Positions 40,165-48,810 of a stretch of 64,000 nucleotides of DNA are shown piece after piece (the stretch's first letter is position 1; each line of letters opens with the position of its first letter). A model generated the notes under the pieces. It was not told the origin of the DNA, did no database searches, and saw only the letters and a list, made by a program, of their open reading frames with translations. The position numbers were made by a program, and so were the translations under genes. The stretch comes from Caenispirillum bisanense (lineage in GTDB: Bacteria; Pseudomonadota; Alphaproteobacteria; Rhodospirillales; UBA2165), in the NCBI GenBank assembly GCA_945877815.1, contig CAMDWJ010000023.1, positions 1 through 64,000 of the forward strand, read 5' to 3'.

Positions 40165-41427
40165 ATGTCCTCACACGGCGCACTGGGCGGCATCGGCCGC
40201 GCCCTCGGCAATTCGAGCTTCCGACAGTATTTCTATGGGCTGATCGCGAGCACGACCGGCTTCTGGGCCTATCGCGTGGCACTCGGCTGGTTGGTTTGGG
40301 AATTGACCCATTCGCCGGCCTGGCTTGGACTTATCGTTTTCGTCGAAGTCGTGCCGATGCTGCTGCTCGGACCGGTCGGCGGGACCGTGGTGGACCAGAA
40401 GGGTGCGCTCAAAATAACACGCATGACCCAGGTCTGTTGGGCCGTCGTGCTGACCATGCTCGCAGTCCTGACCTTGATGGGATGGGCGTCCAAGGAAGTG
40501 CTGCTGGTCATAGCGTTTCTGCAAGGTGTCGTCGCGGGCATTTCCAACCCGGGGCACCTCGCTCTTGTCGCGAAAATCCTGCCGCGCTCGGATCTATCGC
40601 CGGCCATCGCATTGCAATCGGGTGTCGTGCAAACCGGTCGTTTCGTCGGTCCGGCAATTGCCGGCCCCCTACTCGTTTATTTCAACGCCGGCGTGGTCTT
40701 CGCGCTCGTCGCCGCGGCATTTACCTTCGCCGCCGTCAATCTGTGGTTCGTCAAAACCCTGGAGCCCGAGACGCCAGCCGGTTCGCGCGGCTTTCTTGGC
40801 GATTTCGCCGACGGCATGCGCTACACTTTCGAGCATTTCGCGATCCGGACCATCATCGTCTACACCGCGATCATGTCGTTCCTTTTGCGGCCGGTGGTCG
40901 AATTGCTGCCGGGTTTCGCCGACGTGGTCTTCGGGCGTGGGGCCGAGGGGCTCGCTTGGCTGCTGTCGGCCTTCGGCCTGGGATCGCTCATTTCCGCGGT
41001 GCATATCGCGATGCGCGGCGAGACGAAGGGCCTGACCCGCATATTCACGATCAATCTGATCATTGGCGCGATTTCGCTTCTTGCCTTCGGCTTCACCGAG
41101 AATTTCTGGCTGGCGATGGCGCTGACCGTGGTCTTCGGAATGACGACCAACACGGTTTCGATCGCCAGCCAGATATTGTCCCAGCAAATGGTCGCCGGCC
41201 ATATGCGTGCCCGCGTGATGAGCATATTGGGCATGACTTTCCGCGCCGTGCCGGCCGCCGGCGCGCTGTTCCAGGGATGGGCGGCTTCGGCCTTCGGATT
41301 GAATGCGCCCGTGATCTTCGCATCGATCCTCTGCATCCTCGCCTGGGCGCGGCTCGTCCATATTTCCGGGCGGGGCAATCTCGCGAAGCAGGCCGAGGGC
41401 GATCCGCCGACCACCGCAGCGAAATGA
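40165..41427 (+). CDS. MFS exporter (EntS/DUF894-like)
   Basis: 420 residues, 12 predicted helices. 'FRQYFYGLIASTTGFWAYRVALGWLVWELT' and 'GPVGGTVVDQKG' (conserved cytoplasmic loop 2-3) match the EntS-type MFS family. Second-half loop 'QILSQQMVAGHMRARVMSI' is also typical. Start at ATG 40165 follows GACGGGG; an earlier GTG at 40105 is possible. Substrate unknown; probable efflux of a metabolite or siderophore-like molecule. Divergent from the DLH gene. Confidence 0.85.
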   Translation: MSSHGALGGIGRALGNSSFRQYFYGLIASTTGFWAYRVALGWLVWELTHSPAWLGLIVFVEVVPMLLLGPVGGTVVDQKGALKITRMTQVCWAVVLTMLAVLTLMGWASKEVLLVIAFLQGVVAGISNPGHLALVAKILPRSDLSPAIALQSGVVQTGRFVGPAIAGPLLVYFNAGVVFALVAAAFTFAAVNLWFVKTLEPETPAGSRGFLGDFADGMRYTFEHFAIRTIIVYTAIMSFLLRPVVELLPGFADVVFGRGAEGLAWLLSAFGLGSLISAVHIAMRGETKGLTRIFTINLIIGAISLLAFGFTENFWLAMALTVVFGMTTNTVSIASQILSQQMVAGHMRARVMSILGMTFRAVPAAGALFQGWAASAFGLNAPVIFASILCILAWARLVHISGRGNLAKQAEGDPPTTAAK

Positions 41428-41463
41428 AGATTCGTTTATTCTAATTTATTAAATATCTATATT
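41428..41463. promoter_or_regulatory. AT-rich spacer upstream of the dioxygenase fusion
   Basis: 36 bases of almost pure A/T (attctaatttattaaatatc...) precede the ATG at 41464, with no Shine-Dalgarno-like bases. Such a stretch in GC-rich DNA is promoter-like, and translation could be leaderless. This is positional inference. Confidence 0.35.
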
Positions 41464-42552
41464 ATGCCTCCTCATCCGTGTGGGAGAGAGACAACGCCCT
41501 CCAATTTCGAGATCGGCGATCCGGTCCCGGCAATCGTCTTGCCGAACCGATCACGACAATCCATCAATCTCGCGGGTCAGGACCGCGCCGGCGCCATGCT
41601 GGCTCTATGGCGCACCGGCGGCGACGTCTCCTTGGCCGATCTCACGCACGCCGAACGTCTGGCGCCCGACTTCGCGCAAGCAGATGCACACGTGATCCAT
41701 CTGGTGGTGGGTGCGATGCCCGACGGCGTCCCCGCACCCGGCTGGGACAGTGCGCTCACGCAACTCTTCGATCCGCGCAACGAGGTCGCCCAGTTGTTCG
41801 GCCTGGAAAGCCCAGGCGTCATTCTGCTCGACCGCAACCGACGATTCCAAGGCGCCTTCGCAGGCCTTGGCCCCGAACAGGCCTTGGCGCTGTGTCGCAC
41901 CCATCACGATCGAGAAGTGCCGGGAATAATCACGGAACAAGCCCCGGTCCTACTCATCCCAAACATCTTTTCCGCAACGGACTGCGATGCGCTTATCGAT
42001 TATTGGAACCACGGCGCCAAGGAAGACGGCAACAATCTCGCCAGCACCGACGGCGGCAATTATTACGACGGCCCACAAATAAAACGCCGTGCCGATGTCG
42101 CCATCCAGAGCAAGCAATTGTTCGATTTGGTCAAAACGCGCGTCGAGCGGCGCGTCTTTCCCGAACTGCTCAAATCCTTCCAATTCACGCTGGCCCGGAT
42201 GGAGATGCCACGTATCGGTTGTTACGATTCCGCCGTGCTTGGCGAATTTCGTCGGCACCGCGACAATACGACGCCCTATACCGCGCATCGCAAATTCGCG
42301 CTCAGCATCAATCTCAACGACGATTACGACGGCGGCGAAGTCGCATTCCCCGAATACGGACGCAAGGTCTACAAGCCGGCGCCGGGCGGTGGCGTCGCAT
42401 TCTCGTCATCGCTGCTGCACGAGGCGCAACCGGTCACGCGCGGACGACGCTTCGGCCTGTTCACCTTTTTCACCGACGAAGAAGGCGGGCGGCGCGAGGC
42501 CGAGATGATGGCCAAGCATGGCGACAAGCTGAAGCAATATACGCTCACTTAA
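41464..42552 (+). CDS. Fusion of a peroxiredoxin/TlpA-like domain with a 2OG-Fe(II) dioxygenase
   Basis: 362 residues. N-terminal about 150 residues ('SNFEIGDPVPAIVLPNRS', 'MLALWRTGGDVSLADLTHAE', 'GLESPGVILLDRNRRFQGAF') resemble an AhpC/TSA thioredoxin fold but lack the catalytic cysteine motif. The C-terminal part is a P4H-type dioxygenase: 'VLLIPNIFSATDCDALIDYW', metal ligands 'EFRRHRDNTT' (H-x-D) and 'LLHEAQPVTRGRRF' (distal His and the 2OG-binding Arg). Such enzymes hydroxylate proteins or small metabolites. It lies between an MFS gene and a convergent CMD gene. Substrate unknown. Confidence 0.83.
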   Translation: MPPHPCGRETTPSNFEIGDPVPAIVLPNRSRQSINLAGQDRAGAMLALWRTGGDVSLADLTHAERLAPDFAQADAHVIHLVVGAMPDGVPAPGWDSALTQLFDPRNEVAQLFGLESPGVILLDRNRRFQGAFAGLGPEQALALCRTHHDREVPGIITEQAPVLLIPNIFSATDCDALIDYWNHGAKEDGNNLASTDGGNYYDGPQIKRRADVAIQSKQLFDLVKTRVERRVFPELLKSFQFTLARMEMPRIGCYDSAVLGEFRRHRDNTTPYTAHRKFALSINLNDDYDGGEVAFPEYGRKVYKPAPGGGVAFSSSLLHEAQPVTRGRRFGLFTFFTDEEGGRREAEMMAKHGDKLKQYTLT

Positions 42553-42559
42553 GGTCCGC

Positions 42560-43150
42560 CTATTTGGGCAGCGGCACCGATCCCGCCTGCGCGGCGATAT
42601 CGGCGGCACGCCCCTGCAAAGCCAGCATCGTGTAAAGACCCACGAGTGCCGTCAGCTCGATCACCAAAGCATCGCTGCCCAACACCTTACGCACCGCCTG
42701 GTGGGCCACATCGGTTACGCCGGTCGGTCCGAGCAGCTCGCTGGTATAGACATAGATCGCTTCCTGCGCAGCGCTCACGAATTTCGGGCGCTGCAGATTG
42801 CGGATTGCACCGATAATTTCGGCGCCGATCCCCGCCTTCTCGGCAAGTCCGACCCGCACGTGCCAAACGTAATCGACCGACCAATGTCGCGCGATAACCA
42901 AGGTTGCAAGCTGCATCAAGTCCTGCGGCAAGCCCGCCGCCCGGATATGCTCGCGCATCAATTCGAATTGTTCGGCCAGTTGCGGGACATGCAGCAGGAT
43001 CGCCGACGGGCCCGCATATTCCTCGTTGCGTTTCTCAAAGATAAAATCGCCGACTCGGCGCTGCTCTTCGCTCGCAGCCTCTCGCGTGATCAACGGAATG
43101 CGCGGTTGCTTAGCCAATTCGATCTCCTTTTCCCCATCGTTCTCGTTCAT
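42560..43150 (-). CDS. Carboxymuconolactone decarboxylase-family protein
   Basis: 196 residues. 'LPQDLMQLATLVIARHWSVDYVWHVRVGLAEKAGIG' is the CMD/AhpD helical core (here the catalytic CxxC is absent). 'AIRNLQRPKFVSAAQEAIYVYTSELL' follows. The family includes decarboxylases and peroxiredoxin-linked proteins; without the cysteines a decarboxylase-like or structural role is likely. Alternative starts at 43159 or 43165 exist. Divergent from the substrate-binding protein at 43208. Confidence 0.78.
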   Translation of the reverse strand: MNENDGEKEIELAKQPRIPLITREAASEEQRRVGDFIFEKRNEEYAGPSAILLHVPQLAEQFELMREHIRAAGLPQDLMQLATLVIARHWSVDYVWHVRVGLAEKAGIGAEIIGAIRNLQRPKFVSAAQEAIYVYTSELLGPTGVTDVAHQAVRKVLGSDALVIELTALVGLYTMLALQGRAADIAAQAGSVPLPK

Positions 43151-43207
43151 TATAAGCATTAGCAATCAAAAAGGGCTTCGCCCAGGACAAGAATTAAGGA
43201 GATCGGA

Positions 43208-44752
43208 ATGGGGACCGCATCCATCGCCAAAATCACCGGGCTCGCACTGACGGCGGCAATCTTGTGCGCGGGGCCCGCCGAGGCCCAAAAATCGACCAAG
43301 ACGCTGCGCATCGCGCTGCAGGATCCGATTCGCACGATCGACGAATACAACGATTCCAAGCCGGAAAATTCCCTGCTCTCCAGCGTGCTCTACAGCTCGC
43401 TCCTCTGGTTCGATGCGCGCCCCGGCGTCTTACGCCCAGGCCTCGCGAAATCCTGGGCGCGGATCAACCCGACCACGGTCGAATTCGAGCTACGCGACGA
43501 CGTGAACTGGCACGACGGCGAAAAGATGGATGCCGACGACGTGGTGGCGCTCATATCCTGGGTCGCCGACGACAACTCTAAATACGGCCGCAAGAATTCC
43601 TTCACCTTCATCAAGGGCGCCGAAAAACTGAGCCCCACCAAAGTGCGGATCGCCATGAAGGAACCGACGGCAGTCGATCTAATCACATTCGCGCAAATCA
43701 CACCGATCTATCCGGAGCATGTCTTTGCCCCGCTCGAGGATAAATCCGCCTTCGGGCGCAATCCGGTCGGAACCGGTCCCTATCGCGCGACCATGGTCGA
43801 CCGCAACAAGGGAATCTTCGCGGAAAAATTCAAAGGCTATCGGCTGTATGGATTCGGTCATCCGGACACGAATGTCGAGAAATTCACTGCTCTGCCGATC
43901 AACGACGCGCAAACGCAAATCGCGCAGTTCATCACCGGCAATATCGACGTAGTGCGCGATCTGGCGCCCGACCAAGCCCGCGACCTGATCGCCAACAAAA
44001 AATACGCGCTCACGGTCAGCGACGGCCTCACCATGGCGTTCCTGCAGCTCGATGCCTCGGGGCGATCGGGCCGCAAGGAGTTGCAAGATGTCCGCGTGCG
44101 GCGTGCCCTGCACATGGCGGTCGACCGCAAGACCATTGCGTCGGAATTGATCTGGGGCGGCGGCAAGGCGCGGCCGCTCGATGCCTTTTGCGTCAAGGCG
44201 ATGACGGGCTGCGAATATTCGACCAAAGCCCCGGACTACGATCCGGCCGGTGCCAGGAAACTGCTGGCGGAGGCCGGCTATCCCAACGGGTTCGAACTGA
44301 CAATTTATGCGACCGGCGAGCGCAATGGCCGCAACGCTCAGGCGGTCGCGGGATATCTCACCGCCGTCGGCGTCAAATCCGGCGTGCGCATCATCAATTT
44401 TCCGACGCTGTCCGACCTTCAGCGCGACGGCAAGCTCGAGGCCTATGTCGCGACCTACCCGCCTTCGATCTCCGACGTCGATCAGACCATGAACCGTTTC
44501 TTCGCCAAGGGCCGGCGCGATTTTTCCGGCGATCCCATGCTCAACGAGGCCACCGAGACCGGCGCCGCCGAGGTCGATCCGGCCAAACGCGCCGCCATCT
44601 ATCGCCAGGCCTTCGACAAAATCAACGAGCAGGCCTATGCGCTGCCGCTCAGCAATTTCCCGATCCTCTTTACCCACACGGCCGATCTTTCGATCCGCGA
44701 CGATTCGCTGGGCGCCTGGGGTGCCGAGATTTTCGACTTCAGCTGGAAATAG
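43208..44752 (+). CDS. ABC transporter substrate-binding protein, family 5, copy 1
   Basis: 514 residues. A Sec signal peptide ending 'GPAEA|QKST' precedes the solute-binding fold. 'DRNKGIFAEKFKGYRLYG', 'SYLxxRxAL'-type 'VRVRRALHMAVDRKTIASELI' and 'YPNGFELTIYATGERNGR' are family-5 (DppA/OppA) landmarks. It binds a peptide or other organic ligand in the periplasm. No permease or ATPase gene lies nearby in the window. Paralogues at 55696 and 57390 share the AQKS-x-DT-x-R mature start. Confidence 0.9.
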   Translation: MGTASIAKITGLALTAAILCAGPAEAQKSTKTLRIALQDPIRTIDEYNDSKPENSLLSSVLYSSLLWFDARPGVLRPGLAKSWARINPTTVEFELRDDVNWHDGEKMDADDVVALISWVADDNSKYGRKNSFTFIKGAEKLSPTKVRIAMKEPTAVDLITFAQITPIYPEHVFAPLEDKSAFGRNPVGTGPYRATMVDRNKGIFAEKFKGYRLYGFGHPDTNVEKFTALPINDAQTQIAQFITGNIDVVRDLAPDQARDLIANKKYALTVSDGLTMAFLQLDASGRSGRKELQDVRVRRALHMAVDRKTIASELIWGGGKARPLDAFCVKAMTGCEYSTKAPDYDPAGARKLLAEAGYPNGFELTIYATGERNGRNAQAVAGYLTAVGVKSGVRIINFPTLSDLQRDGKLEAYVATYPPSISDVDQTMNRFFAKGRRDFSGDPMLNEATETGAAEVDPAKRAAIYRQAFDKINEQAYALPLSNFPILFTHTADLSIRDDSLGAWGAEIFDFSWK

Positions 44753-44763
44753 CTAAAGCTCCG

Positions 44764-45621
44764 TCAGACCGTGGCGACGAGCATTTCCTCGCCGCTCAAC
44801 GGCCGGAAGCCGTCCGATCGGCCGGCGAAATAGCGCTCGGCCAGTTCGGGGGCCGACACGTGTCGTACATTTCTGAAGCCGGTTTCGCGGGCGAGGGCGA
44901 GCATCTCCGGCGGCGAGAAGAAGCTGAGGAAAGGTGTGCCGGCGGCGCGGGCCCCCTTCTCCGACATCTGAAGCCCCATCCGCAATTCGGGATCCACGAG
45001 TTCCATCGGCAGCAGAAATGTCATGGCGAGCGTCGATCCCGCCGCGAGCCCCGAGATCTGACGGAGGGACGCCGCAACCGCTTCCTTGGTGAGGTACATG
45101 CTGACGCCGGTGGACGCCACCACGGCGCGCCGCGCGGCATCGAAACCGGCGGGCGGCAATTGTTCCAACCACGATTGACCGGACTCGAAATCGACCGGAA
45201 CGAGCCCCAGCCAGTCGGGGATACCGAAACCAAGATCGATCAAGCGCTGCCGTTTCCACGTTTGCGTTGCGGGCTGATCGATCTCGAATATCCGCAGGCG
45301 GGAAGCGAGGTCAGGACGGCGCTGGGCGAAGGTGTCGAGACCCGCGCCGAGGATGACGTATTGGCCGACGCCGTGGCTGGTCTGATCCACCACCAGATCC
45401 TCGATGAAGCGGGCACGCGCCACGATGGCGGCACGAAAGTAGCTTGTGAAGCGCGGGTCCAAGTCCGGGCGGCTGCGCCAGCCCGCATCCGGGGCGGCTA
45501 GGCGAAAGCCGATCTCGTCTTCGATCACATGCGGGGGCGCATCGACCTCGACATGTAAGGCGCGCCATAAGGCGACGCGCACCGCAGTGTTGTCAGGCAC
45601 AGTGGTTTGGTTCTTTGGCAT
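44764..45621 (-). CDS. SAM-dependent methyltransferase of the LCMT/PPM1-like family
   Basis: 285 residues. 'QYVILGAGLDTFAQRRPDL' is SAM motif I and 'LRIFEIDQPATQTWKRQRL' the motif II region characteristic of the PPM1/LCMT and YktD-like (Mycobacterium-type) methyltransferases. 'VVASTGVSMYLTKEAVAASL' follows. These modify leucine carboxylates or secondary metabolites. It is convergent with the family-5 gene. Substrate unknown. Confidence 0.85.
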   Translation of the reverse strand: MPKNQTTVPDNTAVRVALWRALHVEVDAPPHVIEDEIGFRLAAPDAGWRSRPDLDPRFTSYFRAAIVARARFIEDLVVDQTSHGVGQYVILGAGLDTFAQRRPDLASRLRIFEIDQPATQTWKRQRLIDLGFGIPDWLGLVPVDFESGQSWLEQLPPAGFDAARRAVVASTGVSMYLTKEAVAASLRQISGLAAGSTLAMTFLLPMELVDPELRMGLQMSEKGARAAGTPFLSFFSPPEMLALARETGFRNVRHVSAPELAERYFAGRSDGFRPLSGEEMLVATV

Positions 45622-45668
45622 AAGGTTCTGTTACTTTGGGCCGGACATCAGAGGGAATTGGGTCGCGC

Positions 45669-46361
45669 CTACGACGACTTCAAACGGTCAAGTATCGGCA
45701 GGGTGCGGGCCCAGGTGAGCGCCGCCGCATCGGGCGCATAGGCCTTCGATTGCGACGGGCAGGTATAGCCGTGCTTCACGCCGGGATAGATGTAAATCTC
45801 GGCCGACGGGTTGCGCTGCGTAGCCGTGCACACCTTAAGCAGCAGTTCGGCCGGCATGGCGAAATCCTCGTCGCCCCAATGCAAACTGAGCGGCACCGTC
45901 GTGGCGGCCAGTTCGTCCAGATGATTGCCGAAAACCGAACCATGGAACGATGCGCCCGCGTCGCAGCCGAGTTTGGCCGCCGCAATGATCGCAAACGGCC
46001 CACCGAAACACAGCCCGATCACCGCCGTCTTGCCGTTGCACGATGGATGGGCGCGCAATTGCGTGAGAACGGCCGTTAAATCGCGCGTGCCGCTGGACGC
46101 CAAGCCGGCGCGATCCTCGGCCCGCGCGGAGGCGCGTCTGACGCCCTCCTCGGTGCGCGGCATCGGCCCCTTGTCGTCGCGCCAGAACAGATCGGGTGCA
46201 GCGGACAGAAAGCCCCGCGCCGCGAGATCGTCGCACATCTTAATGAGATCATCGTCGACGCCGAAGATCGTCGAAACCATGACGATCCCCGGACCTCGAC
46301 CGGCGGCGGGGGCGGCGAGATAGCAGTCGAATGCGCCCTCGTCGCTCCGCACCAACATCAA
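45669..46361 (-). CDS. Dienelactone hydrolase family protein 2
   Basis: 230 residues. 'AVIGLCFGGPFAIIAAAKLGCD' has the Cys nucleophile elbow; 'LHWGDEDFAMPAELLL' supplies the acid and 'YPGVKHGYTC' the His. It overlaps the next gene's start by 4 bases (ATGA), so the two DLH genes form one transcript. It shares the 'EGAFDCYLAAPA' opening with its tandem partner, indicating duplication. Confidence 0.87.
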   Translation of the reverse strand: MMLVRSDEGAFDCYLAAPAAGRGPGIVMVSTIFGVDDDLIKMCDDLAARGFLSAAPDLFWRDDKGPMPRTEEGVRRASARAEDRAGLASSGTRDLTAVLTQLRAHPSCNGKTAVIGLCFGGPFAIIAAAKLGCDAGASFHGSVFGNHLDELAATTVPLSLHWGDEDFAMPAELLLKVCTATQRNPSAEIYIYPGVKHGYTCPSQSKAYAPDAAALTWARTLPILDRLKSS

Positions 46362-47074
46362 GCCGCCTTTTTCGGGTTCTTCAGCTTGTCCAGAACCGGC
46401 AGAACGCGCGCCCAGGTAAGGCCGGCCGCCTTGGCATCCCAGGCCGCAGCCGACGGGCCGGTGTAGCCGTGCTTCACGCCGCCCGGATAGATGAATATCT
46501 CGACGTTCTTGTTGGTCGCGGCGATCGCGTTGACCTTCTCCAGCAAGTCGGCCGGCATGGAGAAATCCTCATCGCCCCAATGGAGCGAAAGTAGCTTATC
46601 GGCTTTTTTCATATTGTCGAGCTGATGCTCGAAGCCGCCGCCGTGATAGGAGGCGCCGGCATCGCAGCCGAGTTCGGTCACACCGAGGACCGCGAAGGGT
46701 CCGCCGTAACACAGACCGATGATCGCGGTCTTGCCGTTGCAACGCGGATGCTTACGCATTTCCGTCAAGGTCGCGTCGAGATCGCGCTTGGTGCCCGCGA
46801 AAATCTCCGGGCCTTCGATACGGGCGAGTGCACGCTTGAACCCATCGGGGTTCATCGGGATCGGCCCCTTGTCGCCACGCCAGAAATTATCGGGTGCAGC
46901 GGCGATATAGCCCTGCGCCGCGAGATCGTCGCACATCTTCTTGATGTCGTCGTTGAGACCAAACGCGGACGGCCCGAAAACGATCGCCGGCACCTGATCG
47001 CTGCCCCCCGGCACCGCAAAGTAGCAGTCAAAAGCGCCTTCCGCGGATTTAATAACGGTAATCTGACCGATCAT
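46358..47074 (-). CDS. Dienelactone hydrolase family protein 3
   Basis: 238 residues. 'IIGLCYGGPFAVLGVTELGCD' is the nucleophile elbow with Cys, 'LHWGDEDFSMPADLLEKV' the acid loop, 'YPGGVKHGYTGPS' the His. 'SAEGAFDCYFAVPGG' opens the chain. It lies 15 bp after the ThDP enzyme's stop and runs in the same direction, so CapA, ThDP enzyme and the two hydrolases are probably one operon. Confidence 0.87.
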   Translation of the reverse strand: MIGQITVIKSAEGAFDCYFAVPGGSDQVPAIVFGPSAFGLNDDIKKMCDDLAAQGYIAAAPDNFWRGDKGPIPMNPDGFKRALARIEGPEIFAGTKRDLDATLTEMRKHPRCNGKTAIIGLCYGGPFAVLGVTELGCDAGASYHGGGFEHQLDNMKKADKLLSLHWGDEDFSMPADLLEKVNAIAATNKNVEIFIYPGGVKHGYTGPSAAAWDAKAAGLTWARVLPVLDKLKNPKKAA

Positions 47075-47089
47075 AAGCCCCCCTAAATC

Positions 47090-48802
47090 CTACGTACAAA
47101 TTACATTAAGCAGCGCCTGGCGCTTCTCGACCTCGACGACCTTGCGTGCGCGTTCGAGCGCTCCCATGAGTTGCGCGGGATCGCTCACCGCCTCGCCATA
47201 ACCGTCGGCGACCTCAACCGCCTTTTCGTATTTATTGGCGGTATCGAGGAACGTGAGCGGCGGGCGGTTCGATTTCTGCGCATAGCCGTTGGGCATGACG
47301 CGGTTGGTCGAATTGCGCACCGCGCCCCAAATCCGGTTGTTGAAGACGATATGGAGCAGCGGCAGATTCGATTCGGCCGAAACGAAATGCGATGCGACCG
47401 GATTGCCGAACATGTAAGAGCCGTCGCCATAAGCGCCGATGACGAATTTGTCCGGGCTGGCCAGTTTCGCGCCGAGCGCCGTGCCGGTCCCGGCCCCCAG
47501 GCCCGAGGCCGCCGTGGCGCTGAATAGCGTTCCAGGGGCCGTCGTCGTCACATATTCCTGCATCAGGCCCGATTCGGTCACGACGACGCTATTCGCGTCT
47601 TTAATCTCGTCAATACAATGGCTGAGCCACGCCGGGTGAATAGGAGAGGAATTCATTTTTTCCTCCAACAGGCGTTTGCGATCGTCCAACAACTTGGCAT
47701 GTAGATCGCCGATCTTTTTGCGCCGTGCGTCGATCTGCGCCTGTTTGGTCTTCATCGGCCCTGCCATCGCATCGTTCAGCAAGGTCAGACCGAGGCCGAC
47801 TGTCGTAGTGAGCGCGATGTCGCTCTGATGGCCGCGGATCGGGATGTAGCGATAGAGAGGGTCGGGCGCCACATTGATGACGACCGCGCCCTCCTTCAGC
47901 TTGTGCTGATGCGGCAGCCAGGGAACGACCGAATCGAGAACCAAGATCACATCGGCCTCGCCAAGCAGCGGGCGCGGCTCGAAACCGAGATTCATCGGAT
48001 GATCCGACGAGAGCGAGACGAAGCGGTTGCGGTACTGGATGACCGGGATCGCGTATTTTTCCGCGAGCGCACCCAAAGGCGCCATCACGTCGAGCGCGCG
48101 GCCGGCCGAACTTGCCACGATCAGCGGCGTCTCCGCCTTGGCCAGTAGTGCCGCCACCCGTTCCAACGTGGTCGGATCGGGCGCCGGTGGGCTCGCCGGC
48201 TGCATGCGGCCGGGAACGCTGTAGGAAAACGTATCCAGACGCTGTGCGATCACTTCGCGCGGCAGAGTAAGATAGACCGGGCCCGCCGGCTCGGAGCGCG
48301 CGATGGTGAGCGCGCGGTCGACGACCGTTTCCAACTGCGGCGCGTTGCGCAATTCGTATTCCCATTTGACGCTTTCGCGCAGCACGCCGGCCTGGTCGAA
48401 CATCTCCTGCGTCCAATTAATATCCATGTCACGGTGGCCGACATAGGTATCCTCGTTGATCGGCGTGCGGCCCGCCGAATAGAGCATGGGAACGCCGCCG
48501 CGCGATGCATTCATCAGGCCCATCAGCCCGTTGGCCGTGCCGACGTTGGTATGAACCATCACCGCCTGCATACGCCCAGTGACCAGGTAATAGCCGATCG
48601 CCATGTGCAGTGCGGTATTTTCGTGCGGACAAGTGATCGGAATCGGCGCCAGCCCAACGCCGGCACCGGCGCGCGTCAGCCCTTCGATGATGGGACCGAA
48701 ATCCGAGCCCGCATTGGCGAAAAGATAGTCAATGCCGCGTTCGGCCAGCAGCGTGAGATAGGCCTCGGCGACGGTCACGCCGGAAAGTGTCTTAATCGTC
48801 AT
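47090..48802 (-). CDS. Thiamine-diphosphate-dependent enzyme (acetolactate synthase/benzoylformate decarboxylase-like)
   Basis: 570 residues with Pyr, central and PP domains. 'CPHENTALHMAIGYYLVTG' contains the catalytic Glu that contacts the aminopyrimidine. 'IGAYGDGSYMFGNPVASHF' begins the GDG...N ThDP-Mg motif. The middle 'VIVASSAGRALDVMAPL' is the central domain. It has the general form of acetolactate synthase/2-ketoacid decarboxylases but no clear FAD site; substrate is unassigned. Genes around it point to degradation of an oxo-acid or related aromatic. Confidence 0.85.
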   Translation of the reverse strand: MTIKTLSGVTVAEAYLTLLAERGIDYLFANAGSDFGPIIEGLTRAGAGVGLAPIPITCPHENTALHMAIGYYLVTGRMQAVMVHTNVGTANGLMGLMNASRGGVPMLYSAGRTPINEDTYVGHRDMDINWTQEMFDQAGVLRESVKWEYELRNAPQLETVVDRALTIARSEPAGPVYLTLPREVIAQRLDTFSYSVPGRMQPASPPAPDPTTLERVAALLAKAETPLIVASSAGRALDVMAPLGALAEKYAIPVIQYRNRFVSLSSDHPMNLGFEPRPLLGEADVILVLDSVVPWLPHQHKLKEGAVVINVAPDPLYRYIPIRGHQSDIALTTTVGLGLTLLNDAMAGPMKTKQAQIDARRKKIGDLHAKLLDDRKRLLEEKMNSSPIHPAWLSHCIDEIKDANSVVVTESGLMQEYVTTTAPGTLFSATAASGLGAGTGTALGAKLASPDKFVIGAYGDGSYMFGNPVASHFVSAESNLPLLHIVFNNRIWGAVRNSTNRVMPNGYAQKSNRPPLTFLDTANKYEKAVEVADGYGEAVSDPAQLMGALERARKVVEVEKRQALLNVICT

Positions 48803-48810
48803 ACGAATTC

